The position numbers and the translations under genes are program-made. Under the pieces are notes generated by a model. The model did not search any database. It saw nothing but the letters and a program-made list of their open reading frames with translations, and had not been told where the DNA came from. DNA of 64,000 nt from Dysidea avara. Taxonomy: Eukaryota; Porifera; Demospongiae; Dictyoceratida; Dysideidae. Positions 43,347 to 55,753 of this stretch are shown in pieces (within the stretch, counting starts at the first letter, position 1; each line of letters begins with the position of its first letter). The stretch covers positions 22,071,977-22,135,976 of the forward strand of contig NC_089275.1 of assembly GCF_963678975.1 (NCBI RefSeq), given 5' to 3'.

Positions 43347-45632
43347 GTGAAATGAAACCTGTGAGAAAGGACTTACAAAAGTTTGTTATACCCAAAGTAT
43401 CCACTCACTACAATGAGATTGGTATCGAACTGTTTCATGATGATGACCTGCCAGTGCTTGATGAAATCCAAAAAGCTAATCCTAATGATTACCGAAAAGC
43501 TTGTTTAGCCATGTTCCAACACTGGCTAGGGGCAGATTACCCAAATGCTACATGGAACGCATTGATTACTGCACTGAGGTCACCTGGGATTCAGTTGATA
43601 GCTGTTTCACATGAACTTGAAAAGCAACTTATAGGTTAGTCTTTGTATTGAGTCAGCTATTACAACTTGTGTATCTTATTGTAATAGTTTCTGCTGTCTG
43701 AACAATTTGCAAATATTTAATAATGTAGACATCCTGTCCTATTTTCCCCAACAAAGTTTTACTATAATTTTGGTTTAAGAATGGATAATTTATAACCTAA
43801 ACTGTTTTCAACCAACCTAGTGCTAGTACCCTATACTGGTGAGTTTGCTAAATGCTGCCAACAAAGACATAGGAACGATTTTCAGAGGGGGGGAAAGATA
43901 GCCATAGCCAGTTAACCATAACACCCATGCAGACACACAGGGTCCATACAGTCCCCGTACCCAGTTTATATGTGCGTTTATGTTGTGGCATGTTTTATCA
44001 CTAGCTAATAACCCTACACCTATACTGCGTAGCTATATCTCTTCACTCCCTATCCTGCTAATGGCTGCTATGCTCCTCTACACCTACTGCATGTGTTCGA
44101 TGCACGTATACCGTATAACGGGAATGATTCATGGAAGAAAACATTCATGAATTTTGCAATTTTAAGTGCATTCGCAAATGTTTTCTTGCAAAATTTTTCC
44201 TACCATTAAAAAGTTTTTTTTATGGATCAGTTGATGTAGCATTCATGTAATGAGTGCATAAGCCTGGGGCGTAGTCAGGATTTTTATGAAGGGGGTTCGG
44301 ATTTAAAGTGGAATGTCTCAAGGGGAAGGCCTGGGTGCTTCCCCTAGACCATGTTGGGTCGAAAATGATGCATAACCAAAAATGTGCCCTTAGGCAGTAA
44401 CATTAAAACATGCTGTTTGTGCATCTAACTAGCTAAAACCTACACACTGCTGTTTATGCAGCTTATAGAAGCTATAAACCTATTGTAAAACTACCTAATC
44501 TTCACTTCCAGACAGCAAACTGACTGCCAACTTCAATTTCCTAGCACACAGAAGCCCTCCACACCCTGAGTCCCTAGTACTGTTTCATAAAGGTGATTTT
44601 TCGTCTTGTAAGATGTCTCTATTTTCCACACAACAACACCAACACACATACATCCATGCATACATGTGTACATTGTAACTATTACAGCCTTTCTAATTGG
44701 CACACCTCGACAAACCATAACTTGTCTTGTGAATAAGGTAGTAATGCAGTTCCATATTACAGTAATATGGCAAAGATCCACAAGGTGCAAGAAGCCCATT
44801 ACACTGCCATTTGCAGTGCTAAATGACATCAAAAGTTTTGAGTTATCAAACTTGGGTATCTGCTAAACTGGTTTCAGGTCACATATATGTTGGTACGGGA
44901 ATTTAAGTTGTTGGTACGGGATTTTCTTCCCAACATTTAAACAAGCCCATCATATTTTCTAGCACAGGTGTTTATTGCCAGATACAGGCGCTGATGGTTT
45001 AATGTTGTGGTGAGAGTGCCATATATGATTAACTTACAGATGATAGGAATCTCTTTAGTAGTATAACAAAATGTTAGCCACATTTGTATCACGGTACTCT
45101 AGTGTTCATTAGCTTCCCAGTAATTTTACCAACTCAAGCTTGTTTTTTATGCCTTTGGATGAAGTACCCTCCTACTGTATAATTGAGCACACATGTTTTT
45201 TACATAGTTGTAATTCATTTGTGCAGCCGAATATCAATCAGCAGGAGCATCCGCACCAAAAGCTAATGACAATAATGATGAAGTACTGGATGAGAGTAAG
45301 TGATGAAAGTATTGTTAAATTTAAAATGATAATTGTCATTTATAGAACCGAAAATGTTCAAACTGCAGAAGATTGTTACTCCATATATCAAGCACGAATG
45401 GAAAACTGTTGCTTATTCTATGGAGTATGAAGTGGCTGATGTTAAGGCGATGGAGAAGGAAGCTCAGAATGACTTGGCTGCATGTTGTGAAAAACTGTTT
45501 GAAGACTGGCTCTCCACAAAGCATTATCCCACACCTCAGACTTGGCGGAAGCTGTTGGAGCGCATTAAAGAAGTTGATAATCTTCAAGATGCTGTTGAAA
45601 AGATTGAGGAGAAACTAAAGGAGAAAAAATAA
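43347..45632 (+). CDS. Protein with two Death domains (5' end not found)
   Basis: Exons 43347-43634, 45227-45295 and 45346-45632, all joined in phase 1, stop TAA at 45630-45632. The first exon encodes a six-helix Death-type domain (VRKDLQKFVIPKVSTHYNEI ... HWLGADYPNATWNALITAL); the second a short acidic linker ending NDNNDEVLDE; the third a second Death domain (IKHEWKTVAYSMEYEVADV ... YPTPQTWRKLLERIKEVDN). Death domains mediate homotypic assembly in apoptotic and inflammatory signalling. The linker and second domain are close paralogues of the last two exons of the NLR at 51.9-55.8 kb, with the same intron positions and phases. The first exon starts at an acceptor (catag|GTGAAATG), though its internal ATG (43352) could serve as start. 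It could be an adaptor protein or the leftover tail of a lost NLR. No stop or frameshift seen. Confidence 0.72.
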
Positions 45633-46362
45633 ACACACAGTATATTATTTTTGTAATGCATGCCGTTTGTCTTTGTACGTAAATATACACACTTCATGCA
45701 GCTGGTTTACATGACATTCTCTTGTATAGCCTATATTTTAATTAAGTGTCTTGTGAGCTGCTAAATAGCCAGAGATACCCTGTTCATACATTTGTTGAGC
45801 AACAGGAAAATCTAAGTTACATGCAGTACCACCCAATGACTGTCGGTAACAATTCAGATAACTCATTGGTTATGTACACCTTATCAGCTAGTGTGCTTAA
45901 CTGCCTGATTGTTCCTATAGCTGTTCAGTTCGTTTCACTTATGGAACATGCACTGGATCATCGATTAGACAGTCTGTGTGAGCACTAATGCCTGCATGTA
46001 CCCCATATGACTTGCAAATGCACAAACACTTAAAGCTTTAAAAAGACAGCCTTTTAATTGAAAGATGGGTTTTATAGTTACACTTGTAAAAAAAAGAACT
46101 GGTTAATATTACTACTAGAGATTTTGCACTGTAAGAAGTAATATTTCATTGGTGGGAGTGATGGAAATAATAGTGAAATTCAATAACAACCAAATACATG
46201 TATTATATTTCATTGCTTTCATCATTGAATCAGTTAAAAGTTTTCAAGATGCATACTGAAATTAAAAACAACGCTGATGAAAATGCAAGTAAACTTGCTA
46301 TATTGTTTCATGTTTTGTATTAATTTTAGTCTGTGTTATACATATATGTGTGTACAACTACT
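45633..46362. other. Non-coding 3' flank of the Death-Death gene
   Basis: No exon recognised. Blocks around 45900-45930 (CTGATTGTTCCTATAGCTGT) resemble the 3' flank of the intact NLR near 56030-56060. A block at about 46030-46150 (TAATATTACTACTAGAGATT) recurs at about 48640-48700 and marks the start of the duplicated unit. Confidence 0.5.
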
Positions 46363-46706
46363 CATAGGCGGCGGAAAGGGGGGCCCCCTCCCCCCTCAGA
46401 ATGATATCACACCGAACTGGTTATCTTTCTTGGAGAGGGGCTGAAAACCGTGATAAAGATCGAGATACTCTAATAGAGCAGTCACTCTAATCAGTAAAGT
46501 AGTCAGTGTGTAGCGAGCTATGTAAGGATTTTTATGTAGTTTATCAGCTAGAAATGGTAGCTGGTGAGGTGGAAAGCTCTTGTCAGTTGGTTGTGACCTT
46601 TTTTTTTCTTTTTTTTTCTTTTTTTTTGGTCTCACCTTACCAAACTATAGAAATAAGTCTGGGTCAGCCCAGCCCCCCCTCATATCAACTACTTCCTCCG
46701 CCGCTG
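46363..46706. mobile_element. hAT-type non-autonomous element with CAACTACT target duplication
   Basis: Ends CATAGGCGGCGGAA and TCCTCCGCCGCTG (imperfect inverted repeats), flanked by CAACTACT on both sides (46355-46362, 46707-46714). The matching position in duplicated unit 2 (about 49185) has a single uninterrupted TACTACTACTGACAAGG, an empty site. The interior carries a poly-T/C tract and one dispersed 20-bp motif (46465-46484, minus). Confidence 0.88.
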
Positions 46707-46714
46707 CAACTACT

Positions 46715-47125
46715 ACTGACAAGGATGCATCTGGGACAAAATTAGTTTGGAGATTAAGGCATGAAGTTAATATATATCCAATGTAAGATAGCTACTGGTT
46801 TGGCAATGTAAAACTTCAGTTGAGGGTGCCAAATTTATTGCCACCATTTTGAAGGGAAATAGAACAGTCACTTGAAGTCCCGGAAATGATGTTGGTGACA
46901 AAGGAATCACTCAAATAGTTGGTGTGTTTGATCAGTGTACCATAAGGGGGCTATACATATCAACCACGTTGTGGCTTTGGCCACAATGGAGCTGAAGCTT
47001 TGGCGGAATCTGATTACTTAGCAGGGAGCTGTTTAATGGCACAACTATAGCTGCTGATGGTAACCAATAAAGAGTAAATATTATGGAAGATGTTGACCAA
47101 AGTGAAAGAAATATGCATATTACAG
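46715..47125 (+). pseudogene. Decayed LRR exon of an NLR (unit 1)
   Basis: Similar along its length to the LRR exon of the intact NLR (54400-54897): CTGACAAGGATGCATCTGGG, TTTGGCAATGTAAAA, GTGCCAAATTTATTGCC, GAAGGGAAA, GTTGGTGTGTTTGATCAGTG, GGCTTTGGCCACAATGGAGC and TATTACAGCAGGTAAGA. Small indels and stops break the frame. It begins directly after the target duplication of the hAT element. Confidence 0.8.
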
Positions 47126-48954
47126 CAGGTAAGATTTCACTTTGGTTTGTCACCACTATTACATGCAATATTACCTTCAGTATACAGTACAAATGGTAGA
47201 ATGTACCAGAATTGTAACTGGTGTATATGATCCTGCATCCAGTTATTTGTTAGCTATATACATTAGATTGAGCTTAGCACATGTACACATTGTAGTTGTG
47301 ATAAAGAAGTGACACATGTGCATGAAAGACATCAGATGCATATAATATATTTTACTACTTAGGCACACATGCATCAGCTAGGGTAGTGTAATGTGTACAT
47401 GCATAGCCTAATGATGTAATGCAGGTACCATTTAAGTGTAATTTACAATTGTGCAAATAGTAGAAAGTGACTGAGTAATGCACAATGTCTGGGGCTGCTA
47501 GTAAACATCTATGCGGTTCAATCTCCATGTCATGGCACACTTCAGATAATAGCTCAGTGAGGATTATGGTGAATAGAAGGAAATCCATTCTTTGGACATG
47601 ACAAGGTGTGACCAATAGAGAAGCTGTTACTACATGCACAATGCAAAGGAGGGAATCCAACCATATATATCTCAAAGCCAGGGAACCCCAAAAGGCAGTC
47701 TTAATTGTGTAAGAAAAACCCATAGGTTGTGCAGTAAGCCAACTATAGAAACACATGTGCACTTCTCCTGTACTAAACTGACAGCTCTGTGAAGACAAGA
47801 CTATATAAGAGAGAGCTTAGAGAGTACTGAGTTCCTTTGAGAGGTAAACTCATGGATTTCAACTCTCTGTAGTGATTTTAAGAGTTATCTCCAACATTCA
47901 AACTCTTGCATGGGTTAGAAACAGCTGTGAAATTAATGCTACATATAACTGAATGTTACTGAGCTGATGCCGGTTAGTGATGGCTGTTTTAACAAGGAAT
48001 ATACAGATAATATAACTTGAAATTATTTCTAGCTGACTCAAGTTTCTTGGAAAAACCTACATGCAGTTGATGTGGCATATGCAGACCAAAAGATGATGTA
48101 GCTATATCAGTTTACGGTTCGAGTTCATATACCAGTCAATATGTACGTCATGAGATCATGTGATATAATCTAAGTGTTGCTGTGAATATGGCTGTACTGC
48201 TTACTAGCTAATAAATGGCTGAATCATGCAAATTCAGCACATATCTATATCATGTCACATGATCTAAGTGTTGTTGAATACACACAAATAATTCAAAAGT
48301 ATGTAGAGATTATAGTCAACTGTATAATGTGAATTAGTTCACAAGAAGGGATTCATATGCATGTTGCGTAAGTAATTTTAATACTGTGTGAGACATATAC
48401 AAACATGATACTGTTAGCTACTTGGTGTGTGGTGACTGATGAGTCCCTGCATGAGTAAAGATTTTAATTATAGATGATACACTAACAGGATATTACATTT
48501 TCTGCATGTTAAGTCTACCACAACTACATGAATTTTCTGTGATACAATTTGTTGACCATTACGAATTCATGAACTCAGTATGCAGCTTTCTTAGTCAGCA
48601 TACAGACCTAAAAAGACAACCTTAAAGATGGGCTGTATAGTTACACTTGTACAAAGTCCTGTTTAATATTACTACTAGAGATTTTGCAAATGAAAACACT
48701 GTATGGAGTAATATTTCATTGGTGAAGGATACCGAAATTGCATTTTCACAGTGTGCATGTTATACTCAGTAAAAATGAAATACATGTGTTATCAACTTTC
48801 ATTGCTTTTCATCATTGAGAATTATATAACTGTTCAAGATATGCACGCTGAAATTAGGCAAACTTTTAAAAGGTTGATCGAAGTAAACCTCATTTCACTC
48901 TAAAAAAGGCTGACACAGGCTCCTACAATTCACATGATTGCCTCTCTTTGCTGC

Positions 48955-49640
48955 CTCACCACCTGGTATAATGATGATTTGGTGTTGGAGATGATGGAGC
49001 AGAGCTGCTAGCTAAAATGAATATTCCTCAGTTCTGTCCATCTGTTTGAAGACTTAGATCTGCATGTACTGGAGCAACTCCACCTTTAAAGGATTGGAAG
49101 GCATGCATTATGAAAATCATCTATGCAAGTATAAGCTTGCTGTAATTTTTTTATCATTATTATTAATTTTAGTCTGCATTTATGTGTACTACTACTGACA
49201 AGGATACATCAGGGACAAAATTAGTTTGGAGATAAAGGCATGGAGTTACTATCCTGATGTAAGAGAGTTATTGGTTTTGGCAATATAAATTTCAGCTGAA
49301 GGTACCAAATGTATTGCCACCATAATGGCATTTTGAAGGGAAATAAAACAGTCACTTGAATTCGAAGTTCTGGAAATGATGTTGAATTACTCAGATAGCT
49401 GCATGGTGTGTTTGATCAGTGTACCGTAAGAGAGTTACATGCCACAATGGAGCTAAGTCACTTGCAGATGGCTTTAAGCATGTTCAACAATAAAGCACTT
49501 GGAGCTTGGGGGAATCTGATTACTCAGAAAGGAGCCTGTTTAATGGCACAACTATATATATATAAATATAGCTGCTGATGGTGACCAAAAAATATAAAAT
49601 ATAATGGAAGATATTTACCAACATGAAAAGAAATAATATT
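48955..49640 (+). pseudogene. Decayed NACHT-tail and LRR exons of an NLR (unit 2)
   Basis: 48975-49125 matches the 3' end of the large NLR exon (GATGATTTGGTG, GATGATGGAGCAGAGC, CTTCACCTTTAAAGGATTG, AAAATCATC.ATGCAAGTA); 49190-49640 matches the LRR exon (CTGACAAGGATACA, GGCATGGAGTTACTATCC, TCACTTGCAGATGGCTTTAA, CAGAAAGGAGCCTGTTTAATG). The intron between them is still recognisable. Frames are broken by indels, and the CARD, P-loop and Death parts are absent. Confidence 0.82.
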
Positions 49641-51200
49641 ACAGTAGGTAAAATGCCACTTTGATTTGTCACCATTATTACAGTATTACCTTATATAGCA
49701 CATAATGCTAAAAATGTTGAGAATGTACCAGAATTGTAACTGGTGATGATCTTGCATCCACGCAATTGTTTATTAGGTATAATTATGCATTAGATTGAAC
49801 CTAGCACATACACACATTGTGAAGGAGTGAGACATGTACATGACAGACATCAGATACCTAAATACACGTGTATCAGGGTATTGTGTGATGTGTACATGCA
49901 TAGCGGTAAGCCTAATGGTGTGATGCAGGTACCATTTAAGCTTAATTTACAATTGTGCAAATAGCAGGAAGTGACTGCACAATGTCCAGGGCTGCTAGTA
50001 GACATCTCTGTGGTTCAATCTCCACATCATAGCACACTTCATTATGGTGAATTGAAGAAAATCCACTCTTTGGACATGACAGGGCATCATCAATAGAGAA
50101 GCTGTTACTACACATACACAATGTGAAGGTGTATGGGAGGGAATCCAACCATATCTCAAAGCCATGCAGGGCATCCTGAAAGGCAGTATTGTGCAAGGAA
50201 AAGCCATGCTCTTGCATAGGTAGTGCAGTAAGCCAACTAAAGAAGCACCTTTCTTCTGTGCTAAACTAACAGCTCTCCAAAAACAAGACTATAAGGAAGA
50301 GCGTAGAGAGTAGTTCCTTTGAGAGATAAACTCAAGGATTTCAACTATTTAATTTCTAGTTTACGTACGGGAGTACTGACTACATCAAGTATCTGTGGTA
50401 TGGTTAAAGCTCTACCTGTAGTGGTTGTAAGGGTGATCTCCAACATTCAAACTCTGGCGTGGGTTAGAGACAGTTAATATGTTACATATAATATGCATGG
50501 ATGCTAGCTGATGTTAGTGATGGCTGTATTAGCAAAGTATACACAGATATAACTTGACATTATTTTGTCTAAATCTAGCTATCTCATGTTTCTTGGAAAT
50601 ACCTATATGCAGTTGACGTGGCATATGGTTATATATAGATCAAAAGATGATGTAGCTATTATAGTTTAAAGTTCAAGTTCATATACCAGCCAACATGTAG
50701 GACATGAGATCATGTGATATGATCTAATTAATTTAAGTGTTGCTGTGGAGATATGGTTACTAGGCAATAAATGGTTGAATCATATATGCAACTTCAGCAT
50801 GCACGTGTGCTATGTCACATGACCTAAGTGTTGTTGAATGCAAACAAATAATTAATGTGTTTCCAAAAGCATACTGCATGAGTAGAGATTATAGTCAAAT
50901 GTATTATGTGAATTACTTTACAAGAAGTGATTCATAATAATTTCATATGCATACTGTGTAAGTAATTATACTGTGTAAGACATGCAAACTGTATGATACT
51001 GTTACTTGGTGTATGATGAGTCTCTGCATGAGTAGTAGGGAAAGGTGTACGTGATTGATACAGGATGTTACATTTTCTGCATGTTATATTTACTACAGCT
51101 ACATGAATGTTCTGTTATCTCATGGTATATAGCCTAATAAAGGTTATTGGCCACTAGTTTCTTATATGAGTTCATGAACACAGTATGCATCTTTCTCAGT

Positions 51201-51887
51201 CAGCATGTATACAGACCTATATACATTGCCATTGGCATGGGTGAAATGGGTGTTATCTTATGGTTGCTGGCCATGTAGTGGTGATCCACTATGATACATG
51301 CAAATGGTGACAGTGTATTTGGCAGATCTGCATGCATGGCACGGCATAACTATAACTACCTTACAAAAGGGACTAGCTACTACAGGATGTTAGTGTGCAT
51401 GTTTGTGCCTAACTGGTACAGTATAAATCCCATATACATTACATCATGTTAATGCATTTGATTAGATCATTCAAGGCAGTTCTGCATATATAACTCACTG
51501 ATAAGTTGTAGTTGTTCAGATAGTGTGAAGTGCTGCATTACACCAAGTACATCCAAATATCTGGAGAAATAAGGTATAAGCAGTAGGTGCATGTTTAAGT
51601 ATACGATGAATGCAAGGAGCTCCCTGCAAGTATGGTCTGTGATATTTTTCAGAATTTTGATATTCAGATTCTGGCTTCCTGTTTTTACAAGTTTTTAGTA
51701 GCCTTCTCATGGGTTAACCCTAGATAGTATCTATAATGCATGTCAGATCACCAAATATATGTGCATGTGGGGTATATACTAATTTAATGATGAGCTTATG
51801 CTCTCATGATATGGATATATAATATGGTGGGTATGATAACACTTCTGTGTATCAAACATCAGTTATAGGTGCACAGCTATATATAGT
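51201..51887. other. Upstream region of the intact NLR
   Basis: No exon recognised; presumably contains the NLR promoter. No core promoter motif can be assigned with confidence. Confidence 0.4.
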
Positions 51888-54800
51888 ATGTCTGAAAATA
51901 AACAGGACAATATGGAGATCACTACACCATGGGAAAGCATTTACCATCAATGCTACCCATATCTGGTTCAAGTTCTACCAATGAATGATCTCACTTTCTT
52001 AGCCGAATTGGAGGCTGAAGGATTGCTACCTGAAAATGTTAAACAAGCTATCCAGGTTGAGCCAACACAGGCTGATAAGGCAGTGTACTATCTTCACAAT
52101 GTTGTTGATCCTGTCCAACATGGCAGTGTTCGATTTTGCAAACTACTTATTTTGATGAGGAGAAGAACTGACAATTTTCTACTACAGGTGGTTGCCAACA
52201 ACTTTTTGGGAGGTAAGGTATATGCTAAGTATAAAAAAGCCATTGGCCATACCACACATATAGGCTAGCTAGTGTCATACTTTGTACTGACCTTTAACCA
52301 TACAGCCCATACACCATAAACTCTATGTGAGTAATATCTGCACATCTCAGATGATCACGGTTCAAGACAACCCTTTAGTACACTGGTAATAGAATAAGCC
52401 AGTGTGATACAATTCTTACATATATACAATTCATAGGTAATGATATAATTCAACAAACACAACCCACTCACAGGAAATGATATAATTCCACAAATATATA
52501 CAACCCACTCATAGGTAATGAATTTTACAAAACACAACCCACTCATTAATGAAACAGTGTGTATTTGATGTAAAAAATGTGAATGCATGTATTTTACGAA
52601 CTTTAGCACAACAACAACAACCTGTCATTCTGCATGGATCACTTGCATTAAAATATGCTGCTGAATTCTCAAGGGTGAAGTATCAAACTCAACCTCCACC
52701 TTGTGCTGGTGATTTGCAAAGACTTCAAACTGTTCAATTAGCTATTGTGTCTGAAGAGGATGAACAACATTACATCAGTAAATATGTAGTCCAAGGAGAA
52801 TGGATGCAGAATAGCCATGAAAGCTTAAGCAGTATCAAAGATATTTTCTGTTACCAGAACGAGCCATGTCCCTCCAGGATACTTATTGAAGGTGGTCCAG
52901 GTGTTGGAAAGAGCACCTTAGCTTATAAGATCTGTCAAGAATGGTCCAATGGAGAGCTCTTGGAAGAGTTTGAATTGGTTTTGCTTGTGACATTAAGGGA
53001 ATTCTGGAATGTACCACTTCAACAGGCCATAAGATCCCTGTTAGGAGATGATGCTTATCAGGAGTTAGAAGCATGCATGGGGAGTGAAACTATGTTAATC
53101 CTGGATGGCTTTGATGAAGCCAGTGAGAAACAAAAGTCAGATCCCTTTTTAAAAGATTTGCTCGAATGTTTGAAATTACCACATGTTACACTTCTTGTTA
53201 CAAGTAGGTCACATGCGGCCACTTGTTTGACTGGTTTTCCTAGGAGAATTGAAGTACATGGTTTTGACAATGATCAAGTTAGAGAATTTGTCCAATTGCG
53301 CACCACCGATAGAGATCAGCAATCAACTGAAGAATTTCTCAGAGATCTAGAGAAAAATTCTAACTTGTATGGCCTATTCCGCATACCCATATGTTTAAAA
53401 ATGTTGACCTCTGTCTTGAATTATAACCAGATTAATCTAAATCTACTTTCCAATGCAGCTGAACTGTTACAAATAGTTGTCATGTCAATTTTCCAACAGC
53501 AACAGCAAAAGTGGCTTAACACCACAGCCAAATGCAATGAAAATGTGCATCAGACAATAAAGTCAAAGTTACCTGATATTCCTGATGATGCAATAGGGCC
53601 AGCATATTTACTAAGCAAAATTGCATACCTTGCATTTTTCTATTGGTGTATAAAAGATAAAAAGAATTTTTTCAAAAACAGCAAGGTTCCAAAATTGGTG
53701 TTTACAGTTGATGAAATCAAATCAATTGGGGTTGCCGTACCTGATGATTTTGATGGATATGGATTTTTCCAAACCACACACATTCATCAACTACCAAAAG
53801 ATATTCCTACATATTCTTTTTTCCATCTCTCTGTGCAAGAATTTCTTTGTGCACTATACATTTCCCTCTTGCCTCACAATAAGCAATATGAATTAGTTGA
53901 TGAACACTTTGACGATTTTCCTTACTTGTTCTGGTATTATTTTAGCTTGTCCAAATCATCAGTGCCCACACCAGTGTGTCAGCTTGTATGGTCAAAATTG
54001 ACCCACCATCCCAATAAGAATGGTAGTGACATTGTCAAGTGTGCTATTAACTGCATCTGTGAGTGTGAGGAACAATTAACAGCTTTGACAACACAATTAG
54101 AGCCTTTGAAAATAGACATAGGTTCCTACAAATCACTGCTTCCGTATGATTTCCTATGCGTTTCCTCTTTACTCTCTCATTACCCTGTGTTGAAGTTGAT
54201 GATTTGGTGGTGCAATGTCGGGGATGATGGAGCAGAGCAACTAACAAAAATGATATCTCCAAGTTCTGTCAATGTGTTAGAAGACATAGACCTGCACTGG
54301 AACAACTTCACCTTTAAAGGAATTGAACATGTTATAAAAATCATCAATGCAAGTAAGTATCAACTTATATTGTATAGGTATACTTATGGCTTTTTACAGA
54401 TATTTCATCACTGACAAGGATACAACTGGGACGAAATGAATTTGGAGATGAAGGTATGGAGTTACTATCCAATTCCATTCAAAAACCTGAAGCTACTGTA
54501 AGAGAGCTATTGGTTTGGCAGTGTAAAATTTCTGCTAAAGGTGCCAAATTTATTGCCGCCATGTTGAAGGGAAACAGAAAACTTAAAGTCCTGGTCATGC
54601 ATGGAAATGATGTTCGTGACAAAGGAATAGCAGAGATAGCTGGTGTGTTTGGCCAGTGCACTTTAAGGGAACTATATATTAACCACTGTGGCTTTGGCTA
54701 CAATGGAGCTAAATCACTTGCAGATGGCTTTAAGTCTGGTACGACAATAAAGCACTTGAAGCTTTGGGGAAATCAGATAACTCAGAAGGGAGCCTGTTTA

Positions 54801-55753
54801 ATGGCACAACTAGCTACTGATGGTAACCGAAAAATAAATATGAATAAAGAATATATGGAAGATGATGAAGTGAAAAGAATCATGCATATTACAGCAGGTA
54901 TGATGTTGCTATTACATTGTTCATAACCATCATGTACAAATTGTCTTAGTTCGGTTTAGACTGAGGCAGTTAAAACAATTTTCTTACTTAAACTATTTTT
55001 TGGCCTTGTTACATTTTGCCAGAGAAACCTTTACAGGATTATTTAATATGTTCGCAATCCTGTAGCTGCTATGTGTTTTATTTTTGATAATACATGACTT
55101 CTACCTCATGCGTGTTCATTGAATTAAAAATATATATATGGATGAGTTAAAATGCTTTCTTCTATTTTTATTTCCTGTTGATACTATTGCAATGCTGTTT
55201 TCCGCAGAGCTCTACAATGCTGCAGAAGTCGAAAGTGTACCAGAATTAACTGGCCATGGTATGTGATTTGATGCAGTTATTCCCACATTTAAGTATGATT
55301 TGGTTAAGTGATTGTACATCTATATAGTTGTATTAGCTTGTATGTGTCATCTTTATACAGCAACATATGAATCAAAAGCAACAGCCACACCAAAATGTGG
55401 TGTCATTGAAATACTAGATACAGGTAGATATACTATTATTAAATTTGAAATAATAACTGACATTTACAGAACCAAATATGCACAAGTTGTCAAAGATTGT
55501 TACTCCTGAAATCAAACATGAATGGAAAACTGTTGCCTATTCTATGGAATATAGATTTCCAGATGTTAAGGCAATAGAGAGGGAGTCTCCAAATGACCTG
55601 GCTGTTTGTTGCCAAAAGCTTTTCGAAGATTGGCTCTCCACAAATCATTACCCAACACCTCACACTTGGCACAAACTTTTGGAGCGGATTGAAGATGTCG
55701 ATAACCTTTATTCTGCTGCTGAAAAAATCAAGGAGAAACTAAAGGAGAAATAA
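51888..55753 (+). CDS. NLR immune receptor: CARD-NACHT-LRR-Death
   Basis: Six exons: 51888-52212, 52607-54352, 54400-54897, 55208-55258, 55361-55423 and 55470-55753; all introns phase 1, total 2,967 nt, 988 residues, no internal stop. Residues about 12-105 form a CARD-like helical domain (YPYLVQVLPMNDLTFLAELE ... PTQADKAVYYL). The NACHT has a P-loop IEGGPGVGKSTLA (about 203-214), Walker B LILDGFDEA (about 272-280), sensor LLVTSRSHA and the helical FFHLSVQEFLCALYIS. Ribonuclease-inhibitor-type LRRs follow (LKLMIWWCNVGDDGAEQL, VRELLVWQCKISAKGAKFI, LRELYINHCGFGYNGAKSL, IKHLKLWGNQITQKGACL). Two small linker exons lead to a C-terminal Death domain (about 895-988: EWKTVAYSMEYRFPDV ... TPHTWHKLLERI). 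Cytoplasmic pattern sensor by family; ligand unknown. Known sponge NLRs have an N-terminal CARD or Death domain; one at each end is unusual. The ATG at 51888 gives the CARD a complete N-terminus. Confidence 0.9.

Larger units (their letters stand above)
46030..51200. repeat. Tandem segmental duplication carrying NLR remnants (two units of about 2.5 kb)
   Basis: Unit 1 is about 46030-48610, unit 2 about 48610-51200. Shared in order: GTTACACTTGT...TACTACTAGAGATTTTGCA (46075, 48645); LRR-exon remnants (46715, 49190); TTACAATTGTGCAAATAG (47445, 49950); ACATCTCTGTGG/ACATCTATGCGG (47510, 50000); CTCCAACATTCAAACTCT (47890, 50440); AAAGATGATGTAGCTAT (48090, 50645). Divergence is spread evenly with many indels, so the duplication is not recent. 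Reverse-strand frames at 47355-47798 and 49942-50217 are shared only because the DNA is duplicated. Confidence 0.8.

Noticed and set aside
47355-47798. 147-codon minus-strand frame, partly repeated at 49942-50217
   Set aside because: The resemblance comes from the tandem DNA duplication; frames differ by indels, and no domain is recognisable. It runs against the NLR remnants.
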